A DNA stretch of 64,000 nucleotides, from assembly GCA_963210315.1 (NCBI GenBank), contig OY723238.1:1612001-1676000 (forward strand), written 5' to 3'. The notes below the pieces were generated by a model, which searched no databases, was not told the DNA's origin, and saw nothing but the letters and a program-made list of their open reading frames with translations. The stretch's first letter is position 1; each line of letters begins with the position of its first letter. The DNA is from Rhynchopus euleeides (taxonomy: Eukaryota > Euglenozoa > Diplonemea > Diplonemida > Diplonemidae). Below are positions 49,116 to 59,200 of the stretch, one piece after another. The position numbers and the translations under genes are program-made.

Positions 49116-50623
49116 CTTCCCAAGTAAATTGTCTTCCGCTCCACCTTTTTCAACATTTTTTTTATCGGGAACTGCGCTGGAGCAGAACTGTTCGAGAACG
49201 CCATAGAACCCGGATTTTTTGAGCGGTCACACACAGGCCTGGGCGGGGAACGAGCCCTTTTTCCAGGTTTTTTGGGTCGGGGAACCAGGTTTTTTCTAAG
49301 AATTTTTACAAGGGATTTTTTGCTCGCCCCCCCACAGTTTCCAGGGGCGTGCCCGTCAGGCGGGACCTTTTCTCTGATTTCTCTCCGCGTCATCATGTGA
49401 CAGCTCTCGAGTGATGCCCAGAGATGCTTGCGGCAGAGAGTGCCCCTCATGCGCGTTACAGCTGAAAATGAATGAGGATCACCTGGCGCTCGTTCTCATC
49501 GGGGGTTGTGCTCCGCAGGGACTCAATACACCTTGGCACTCTCGCAGGGCTGGACATGCCAGCAGCTGGAGGACAGTTACAAAGCTGCCACTCCCCGACG
49601 CCACCCACCTGCTGGCCCCTTCAGGTCTGAAAGCCCAAAAGCTCCCGGGGATTTTTGCAGTGGTGCGCACCATATTCAGCGCAGTAGGGTGATCTCTCCG
49701 ATTTTCCAAAACTGCTGATTTACTGGTTTGGGGAACGGTCGCCGGCAGACCGTTGAAATGCCCGTGTTAGCAAGGCACACTCACGTTTCAGGTAGCGTGT
49801 CGCGTGTCACGCATGTCGCGAACGCGGCAAGTGTACCTCCCAGGTGGGGAAGCCCGACCTCCTGTCCGATGTCAGTCAGGCTTCGAAGAAGCGCTTCATG
49901 GATGCGCTGACCTCCTACGCTGCACTGTACCCGGGGAAGTGAGATAGATGGACGGGCACACGCTACATCGGGGGTCTGGGGGGGCGGTGCCCCCCAGCCG
50001 CCGGAGGCCACGGTAGCGAACATCTGTTCGTGTGGGCGTACAGATTCTGTGCGAGTTGGCTGCGTCCTCAGAGGCGACTGGAGTGGTTGGACCCCGACTT
50101 GATGGGATTCGAAGGACTTGAGTACGAGACGTACGCCACAGGGGGGTCTGGGGGGCGTGAGCCCCCCAGCCGCCGGAGGCCACGGTAGTGAACGTCTGGC
50201 TCTCCAGTTGGCCAGCAAGGCGAACGGTACGTGGGACAGACTTCCCTTCCATCCTTGTGCGCGCCCTGTCGACTGGGGAAAACTTAGAAAAAGTTTTTTC
50301 CTCTGCGAAACAACCTTAGAAAAAAATTCCCCTAATAAAATTCTTAGAAAAAAACCTTTTTTCCCCTTACAAAAATTCTTAGAAAAAAAGTTCAGAATCC
50401 TGAAAGTGGGGAACAAGCCCCCCAGTTAGGAACAGCCCTGGTCACACACCGCCCTGAATTTTTTTCTGGATTTTTTGCACCTCGATTTTTGGTTTCTCGG
50501 GCGAGGCCCACATGTGAATTTTTTTCGGGAAAAAAACCGGAACAATGCAACGTTCTGCGCAAACGCAGTTCCCGATAAAAAAATGTTGAAAAAGGTGGAG
50601 TGGAAGACAATTTACTTGGGAAG
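49116..50623. repeat. Fold-back pair (arms 49116-49315 and 50363-50623)
   Basis: CTTCCCAAGTAAATTGTCTTCC...ATCGGGAACTGCG at 49116-49188 recurs inverted at 50552-50623. Further in, TTTTCTAAGAATTTTTACAAGG (about 49293) recurs inverted at about 50365-50392. The right arm has four CTTAGAAAAA words in a ~30-bp rhythm (50283-50390). Between the arms lies a hairpin repeat dimer; no gene. Confidence 0.8.
49972..50200 (-). repeat. Hairpin repeat dimer (k, l), minus orientation
   Basis: Palindromes at 49976-49997 and 50148-50169, 172 bp apart, each followed by GCCGCCGGAGGCCACGGTAG. Confidence 0.85.
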
Positions 50624-50720
50624 GCGAATTTTCCCAAAAATCGAAAAAATACCCCCCGGACAGAAAGGGTTAAGATTTTGCCTACCCCCCCCCCCCCCCT
50701 CCCCCGCAGATGCCTCCAGC

Positions 50721-51588
50721 CAGGCATGTCGCTAAGCGTCGACCGTCGACCCAGTGATTTTGGGTTTCCCCCCCCATAAAAAAGCGTCGACCCAGCGTCG
50801 ACCCAGTGGACTGGGTTGACGCTTGGTCGAGGCTTGGAGCGTCGACCTAGTGGAACTGGGTTGCCATTCAAGCCTGGACCAAGCGTCAACCCATTTATTA
50901 CACTGGGTCGACGCTAACCTAGCGTTGGCCCGGTTACACTGGGTCGACGCTCACCAAGCGTCGACCAAGCGTCAACCCACTTTCACTGGGTCGACGTCGA
51001 AGAGAGTATGGTTTTGCAGGAACAGATGCTCACTACCGTGGCCTCCGGCGGCTGGGGGGCTCCGCCCCCCAGACCCCCCTGTGGCGTATGTCTCGTACTC
51101 AAGTCATTCGATTCCCATCAGGTCAGGGAATCCACCCACTCCAGTAGCCTCAGGAGGACGCAGCCAACTCACACAGAATCTGTACGCCCACAATGAACAG
51201 ATGCTCACTACCGTGGCCTCCGGCGGATGGGGGGCTCTGCCCCCCAGACCCCCCATCTCGCGTGCCCGTCTAGTAACCAAGTCCTTGCGCTTTGACGGCC
51301 GTGACATATCAGGGGGCAGCGTCGAAATCATGGTCCCGAAAGCCATTTTTTGGTTTCCTCCGGCACCCGACGGCGCGAGCGGGAGAGGAACCACGGAAGG
51401 AACCCAGCGCCTCACACCGTGCCCACCTAGTGGTCCACCGATGGGAAAATTCAAAATTTGGCAACACGAGCGCGCGCGAAGCGCGCGCGAGAAAAATTGA
51501 CCCCTAGTGTTTTCCCCCCTGACCCCCCCCCAAAACAGGAGCGTCAACCCACCAAATCTCCAAAATCGAAAAGTTAGCGACAGGCCTG
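50721..51588 (+). mobile_element. Non-autonomous Mutator-like element, copy 2 (868 bp)
   Basis: Starts CAGGCATGTCGCTAA and ends TTAGCGACAGGCCTG, flanked by a perfect 9-bp duplication GCCTCCAGC (50712-50720 and 51589-51597). It is the inverted relative of 44255-45039: GTCGACGCT-rich part, hairpin repeats m (51052-51072) and n (51227-51247), then CGCGCGCGAAGCGCGCGCG and GGAGCGTCAACCCACC. No transposase. Confidence 0.93.
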
Positions 51589-51597
51589 GCCTCCAGC

Positions 51598-53203
51598 CTG
51601 CAGGATGGATGATGGACCTTTGTTTTGGCACCCATGCCCCAGGGCCACATTGTGAATACTAGCGTATCAGCGTATCTCGTTGCAGCGGTCTCTCGTGAGC
51701 TTCTGTATGATGCAGGTCCGCTAATCCAACATTGCCAACGCCACATTGTGAATCCTTGGGGAACCTTCTCGAACCCCAAACAAACAGCACTGATTTGGGC
51801 TGTTTTTGAACGATTTGAACACCTCTTCCTCATTCCCATTGGTCATGAGTTGGTATTTTTTGTGTTCCAATGAGATCTGAGATCTCTCAGCGGAAGGATT
51901 GCTCAGTCGATTCGGACCATGTCTGATCTTTACACCGGGTTTTTCGGCTCTCCGACTTAGGATCGTACATGTCCTGGATCTCTGTATTTTTTTGTGGAAT
52001 CGCCTCACATCCAGGTGGCCCTACAATACTGGCCACAGTGGTTGGAACTGAAATTGTGACAAACACTTTATCATCCCTTTCTGAGGCACAAAAAGTGGGT
52101 GGCTCACATCCGCCCATTTTTCACACACAACGAGAAGCTTGTCACAGTGAAAAGGATACTTGGCAGCGCTTCGGGTGACAAACACAATCTACCTTGTGAT
52201 GACTGTGCGCACAGTCATACTAACCTTCATCAGGCAAAACGCGTGAGGTTTGTTCACCCGGGTTTAGTGCACAAACAGCGCCTTATCTTTTTTTTTTGGT
52301 GCTGACATCTCCCGCACCACCAGGCCGATGTGTGTGTGTGTGTGTGTTATCACAACCCCTCCCTGCTGCCCCATCTCACGTTCTCTTCTTCTTTTTAACA
52401 AACCCCCCATCCCCTGTCCTCGTTAGGCATGGTACCTGCTGATCCAGTTCAAGCTTTTCGTGTGTGCATGGGTTGGCGACACACGCAGGGTTGGACAGGA
52501 TCATGAACTAGCACGTGCCATGTTTCTCAGCGCACAGTTTCATACCCCGGACCCTGGTGGAGTGAATGCTGTGCATTTCCCAACTTCGGGATTTCAGCAA
52601 TGACTCGCCACGGTTACAATGTATGGCAAAGTCGCCCCGTCGCCCCACCCCCTGAAGAGAAGCTACCACGAACGCCGTTTCAAAGGAGAACATCAGCCGG
52701 TGAATATTCGAAGAACAGTGCTCTCCTCCGACACCCCCACCCCCACCCCCCTCCCCCTTTCCCACCTGTGCATGGTGCAGGGAAGATTGGAATGCTCTCG
52801 CAATTCGACCCCCCTCCCCACACAGAGACACGCACCTTCACATTGCTGGAGGGTGTCAGGAGACTTCCCCTCGACCCACTTTCGACGATCGCCTCCCCCG
52901 CTCCCCTGCGCACCCTTCTGCTTCACTACCCACACGCCATCTGAACTGCTGGAGGAGCAAAATGCTCGGGTGGCAGGTTGATAAACAAGACAGAACACCA
53001 TCGAGGGCATAACAACGCACAGCACCGGAGTGCGGCCAAGAAGACTGCTTTTCTCACCGGCAACACCCACCTCTCCACCACGCCACACACCGACAGGGTT
53101 GCAGGGGGGCAGGGGGTGAAGGACGACCACCCCCCGTGGCACAGCCTCAGAATAAGTGAAAGGTGAGGTCGGCTCCTTGTGTGGGTCGCTTGCGTCGCTT
53201 CCA
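51598..53203. other. Spacer ahead of helicase-RBR copy 2
   Basis: No gene seen. A GT microsatellite lies at about 52329-52348. From 52880 on, the sequence is the duplicated leader of the helicase-RBR gene. Confidence 0.55.
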
Positions 53204-56200
53204 ATGTCGAGGACCCCGGCGGTGTCGTCTCATGGCAAGCCCTGTCGGTTCGGTAGGGAATGCAATCGGGCTGATTGCCATTTCGCACACCCGGAGGGAA
53301 GAAGGCCAACGCAGGCAGAACCATCCTTGGGTGTTGCGATGCAACACCCACCATCTGCTGACAAGCCCTGTCGGTTCGGTGTGAGCTGCAATCGGGCGCA
53401 TTGCCAATTTGTACACCCGGATGGAAGAAGGCGAACGCAGACAGAAGAGAAACCGGCCAGCACACATTGGGGAAAATCAACACCGGGTGAGGCGGGTGCT
53501 TGCCACTTAGGTGCAAGTGTCGTGGAGCTTGGGGGCATCGAGCAGGCGGCATCTGTGGGGACCCCGTCAGCGTCTTCTCACGACAAGCCCTGTCGGTACG
53601 GTGTGAGCTGCAATCGGGCTGATTGCCAATTCGTACATCCGGATGGAAGAATGCGAATGCAGACAGAAGCGAAACCAACCAGGGCAGATTGTGGGAACTC
53701 AACACCGGGTGAGATGGGTGTTCCGATGCAAAGCGCAACATCTTCTGAGAAGACCTGTCGGTTCGGATTAAACTGCAAGAACCCAAAGTGCAACTTCGTC
53801 CACCCGGCATCGGGTCCCAGCAGAACACCCGGGCTGTCAGCCCCGCCTGCTGGGGGGGAGAGGGTCTTCCTCCCCAGCACCATGTGCTCTCGTCTCGGGG
53901 ACGCATTCGCTGTTATCAACGGCACGCCTGTCGACGGAGAGGGGATGGAGCAGAAGAGGGCGTCACGCTGCAGGATCAGGGATCATGCGCAGATTCCAAC
54001 TCTGGCCGATGTCGGGAAGAAGGAGGAGATGTCGGTCGCAGATTTGAACGCCGCATACGTGGGGACCACGGTACTGATGCCCCATGGGGAGGTGGTTACC
54101 ATCAGAAGCATCACGACCTCCATGCAAGACATCGATGACTACACGGCGTCTCTTCTCGACGACACACGCTGCCCCACCCTGTCGCAACTGTGGAGCTGGC
54201 CGATGGAGCTTCCCTGTGTGCGTGTGGAAGGACATCAGCATGTGCCGGAAGGTGTTGTAGCAAACTTCGGGTGGTGCAGCGTCAGGGATGTCTTGCGTCA
54301 GGCTGTAGAGTTTGTGGACCAGGCCGGGTGCATCGTTCTCAACGCAGTAGACAAGCCGCTGTCGATTGTTCGTGCTGTTTCGCTTCACGGACATGTCGAA
54401 AAAACCCCCACGTCGGTTGTGGTTCTGTCGGAACACGGGTTGAACGACGACCAGCGGGACAGTGTCAAGCGTCAGCTCAACCTGGTTGACGCAGTCGGGT
54501 GTGTGACGCTTCCAACACCTTTCAAGAAGAAGCAGATCTATGCCCTGCTGGACGATGCGCTTCAGCAGCGTGCTTTCCCACGCCAGATCGAACTCGTGGG
54601 GTCCGACAACTCTGACGATGAATCTGACGCGATGTCAGTGACGTCAGCAGCTGCGGGGATGCCGCTGAAGGTGATCAAGGCGAACCCAGTCGACATCCGC
54701 TACACCGTGCACACGGGCAGGGGGGCCGTCGCCTTGAAGCCTGTTGCAGCCTGTCAACTCGTTGCAATTGGGGATGCCGGGCATGCATCGGCGAACCTGA
54801 ACGCGTGGTTGCAGAGTCAGTCGTGCCGCATCCATAAAACAGCAGAAAAGGTCTCGGGCCAGCACCGGCAATGTGAAGTATTCGATCAACCTGTGTGCCT
54901 GCAGTGCCGCCACTCCGACATGCATGGCACAGCTGACGACGTGCAGGCTGCGCTCCAACGGGCCTCGTTCCTGCGGGGCCAGGGCGTGATGTCAACATGG
55001 CAGGAGCTGCAGGCGGCGGTGTCGAGGTACGCTGGGAAGCTGCTCTGCGAGGCTGAGGTGCAGATGCACGACCTCCGTCAGAAGCTGCGTGAACTGGGCA
55101 GGCGTGTGCGTGTGGCTGTGTCGATCGGGGACCGGGAAGCGGCAATGCCACTGAAGAACCAGCAGTCTGCCACACGTGTTCAGATGAAAGAGTTCGAGGA
55201 GGCCACCGTGTCGTTGCGTGCGGCTGTGCTGCGGGGCAACCCGCGCCTTTCATCTGTGCGCATCCTCAGGCGCGAACTGGAGCGTCTGAAGAGCATGCTG
55301 CCGATCCTGTCGCAGCGCAGTGCGTTCGTCGAACACCTGCAGTCCACCTCGCAGAACGTGCTGCTTGTCGATGCCACAACAGGGTCCGGGAAGTCGACGC
55401 AGCTGGTGCAGTACGCTGCAGAAGTAGTGCCAGGCCGCATTGTCTGCTGCCAGCCGAACCGGTTTGCCGCCGAAGCGCTGCAGTCCCGCGTCAACCGAGA
55501 GATGGGCTACGAGCGTACAAACAGGGTGGAGTTCCTCGACACCCGGGCTCTGCTGAACCGGGTGCTTGATGCGCGGAACGGGGTCGAGTTCGCACAGCGT
55601 GAGATGCACAAGACCAAAGTGATTGTTGTGGACGAGCTGCATGAGCGCTCCCTCTGGACAGACATGATCCTGCCTCTGCTGAAGGAGTTGCTTTGGGAGA
55701 GGCACGCGAGCAAGAACCATCTGCACGTCATTCTGGCATCCGCCACGATGGACACTGCGTACTTCGAGTCATACTTTGCAAGGGGCGACGTGCCATACGA
55801 CGTGAACCGTATGAGTGTGGGTGGGCGGACACACCCCTTGACTGTCAGGTACAACGGGCAGTTGGACCTCACCAGGTTCGTCGACCGTGCGTACGACAAG
55901 ATCCTGCAGGTGGTGGACGAGATGCCGCGACCAGAGGAGGGGCAGTTCCCACGTGACATCCTCGTGTTCCTTCCGCGCAGGTCAGACATCCATGCTCTGG
56001 AGAGGAAGCTCCACACCAGCCGCGTGCAGGACCTCGTGCACACAGTGCCTCTCCACCAGGGCCTCCCGGAACAGGACTACGGTGCTGTGTTCCAGCCGTG
56101 CCACACGCACATCAAAGTGGTGCTGGCGACGAACATCGCAGAGACCAGCGTGACGATCGACGGGGTCAAGGTGGTGATCGACACTGGGGTGGTGTATGAG

Positions 56201-59200
56201 AGCCTGTACGATTCCACGCGTGGGCTGTCGACGGTGCAGCTGTCCAAGATCTCGAAGTCAAGTGCCGTGCAGCGTGCTGGGCGTGCCGGGCGGACCGCCC
56301 CAGGTCTGGTGCACCGGCTCTACTCGCAGGAGGACTTCGATGCAATGGAAGCCACTGCAGCGCCTGAGATCCTGCGGACCGACCCGATGCAGGCAGTCCT
56401 GCGGCTGCGTGGGGCGAAGATCGACCTGAAGGAGTTCGACTTCGTCACCCCTCTGCCCGAGAAGGTGCTGCAGGGTGCAGTGGAGCGCCTGAAGTGTCTG
56501 GGGATTCTGGGCAGAGACGAGTCTGTCACGCCTGATGGTGAGCGCCACTTGAAATCGACCAACCTGCGCCGTGACAGGTTCAAGCAGCTGTGTGCCAACG
56601 ACAACATACCCGTTCATATCAGCGACTCCGTTGCAGAAGCCATCGCCATCAGCAGTGACGTCTTCATCCGGGGCTACGAGGTCGGGTCTGTGCAGGTTGC
56701 AGGGACGCTTGAAAGTTGTCTTGGAGATGTCGGGACGGTGTTGGCAGTCATGCGGGAGTACCGTGCAGCCAGCACCCACCAAGAGCGGATGGACCTGTGC
56801 TCAGGGAGGTTCAGTCACTACACCCTCCAAAGGGTCCGCTCGCCTGACAATCGCTTTGATTGCAGCACCAGCACTGCCACAGCTGTCCAGAGGAACCTCG
56901 TGAAGGCGTACTTCGACTCCTTCGTGTGCCGGACGGAGGGCGGTCTCTACAGCCCGGCACGGTCCCTGCGTGCGCCGGTCAGCCGCAATTCGTTGATCCA
57001 GTATGTCGAGAACAAGTTTTATCTCTCTTTCGTCATCGACCAGCGCAACGGGCAGAAATGGTTCGGCACCAACGTTCCCATTTCCAGGGAGCTCCTCAAC
57101 AGCGACGCGATCCGCACGTCTCCCTGCTCCGACGTGGTGCAGGCATACGTGGAGGAGGCAAGCCGCCTCCCTGGTGAGAAGCAGATCACCTTCGACCCGC
57201 TTGTGTTCGCCAAGCTGTGTCAGACGTACCGCGGCTTGTCTGGGTGGGGCAACGATGTAGCACACACAGGCGGGGACGTGCAGCTGGACAGGGAGCGTCT
57301 CATGGTGAAGGTGACGGGAACCGACGAGGCACACAGGAAGATCCAGGACATCCTGAACACGGAGAAGGCGCTGGCAGAGACGGCGGTGCTCTGCGAGACT
57401 AATCGCGAGATCCCCGTGTCAGACAACGGGACAGCACGCATGCTTCTGGGGAACGGCTTCGGCGTGGATAAGTTTCTTCTGAGCCCTGAAGACACACTGC
57501 GCGTGAGTTACGAGGTGACAGTGTCTTCCACAACGCGCAGGCGGTTTCAGGCTTCTGACGCGCTGACGTGCCTCGAACTCGAGTCGGTGCAGCTCCGTGA
57601 CCAGCTGATGAACCGCGCCCGCTCCTTCTACAGGGCCCGTGCTCGCAAGGATCGCATCACCATTGCCACACTCCTGTTCCTCGGGCAAAAGGGGTGGCTG
57701 CGCCAGCTGCGGCCCGAAGAACCAGGGTTTGCAAACATCGAGGGGGCCCTCACTGTCTGTGAGGAGTTTGTGAGCCAGAAGCTGCGCTGTTTCCGTGGGA
57801 ATCGGCGCCCTTCTCCCGAGTACTATGTGGACTGTGATGTGCCTGAAGGCTCTGACGACTTCCAGCTGTCCACATACCGCGGTTTCATCGTGGCCCGTCC
57901 TGAGCGCACCAGCAGGGCAACACAGCTTGTGATCAACGGGGACGTGTGGCAGAAGGAAGGCATCGGCTTCCTGTTGGAGCAGCGGGGCGTCTCGCAGATT
58001 GTGCTTCCTGCAGAGGCGCAAGTCAGGGTGGTCAGTCGCCGCTCCGACAGCAGCGGCACTCTTGTGGAGGCGACGTTCCACAAGCCACAGACTGTGCGCA
58101 GTGAAGAGGTCGATGTGGCGCGGCTGGCGTTGGGCGTGCGCCACAACCTCATTGACCACCACAGGGTTATTACTTCCAGCGCATTCGCCACCCCAACAGG
58201 GCTGTCGGGGACACTCTACTTCGCAGACGTGCAGAGCTCGAAGGACTTCGTTGCACGCCAGAGCCTGCAGGTCCTTGGGAGGCATTATCCCATCAAGAGC
58301 CGACTGGCCCCCCATGCCACCGAGGCCCGCGTCGGCTGCGTCACCATCGATGTGTGGTGGTCTCCGACACTACCCAAGACCACGACCCTCATCTTCACAG
58401 ACAGGGCCGCACGTGACAGAGCTGTCGCCCTCTCGGCAGGTGCACTGAAAGCCAGTCAAACCAAGGCGAGCGACGCAGAGTACATGAACCGGAAGGAGCT
58501 TGTCAGCGATGGGGATCTGCACGTCACGTTCGAAGGGTTGAAGTCTGTGAAGCGCTTCTTTGAGAACGGAGGCGAGGACACACAGGCAGTGCACCTGCAG
58601 GCGTTCCTCCTCACGTCGGCACTGCTCGGGGGCAGGGACGACCCCGATGTGTCGCTCGAGGTGGCACCCCGTGAGGATGACGGCACATGGATGCAGGCCT
58701 CCATGGCGTGCCACGATGTCAGGGAGGCAGAGCAGCGTGTGAGCAACCTTGCATCATGTGGGTCGTATATGAGCAGCATCAACGCCTACGTCACAGCTCG
58801 GGTGAAGGTCAGCATGGTCGTACCCATCAGTTTGCCTTTCAAACAAGCGCTGCGGGTGAGGACACTGTTGGTGTCGATTCTCAACAAACCGAGGCTGCAG
58901 AATGTAACGTCATCGCTGACGCTGGACCAATCTGGCTGCCATGCCACCTTCGCAGGGAATGTCGTGGAGAGGGTGCAGCGTGCTGCGGGTGCCTTTTCGA
59001 AGAATATCATAAAGCTGCTGTCTCTGGGGCGCCACACACTGACGGATTCTGACAATGTCGAGGCGGTGCGGCTGCGTCTCAACACACGCAGAGCGACAGC
59101 GGCGATCTCCAAGTTGGAGTCGCAGTATCCGCACTGTGCTATTTGGGTGAAGACGATGGATGCGATTGGCGTGCGTGCCTTCATCTTCGGTGACGGGGAG

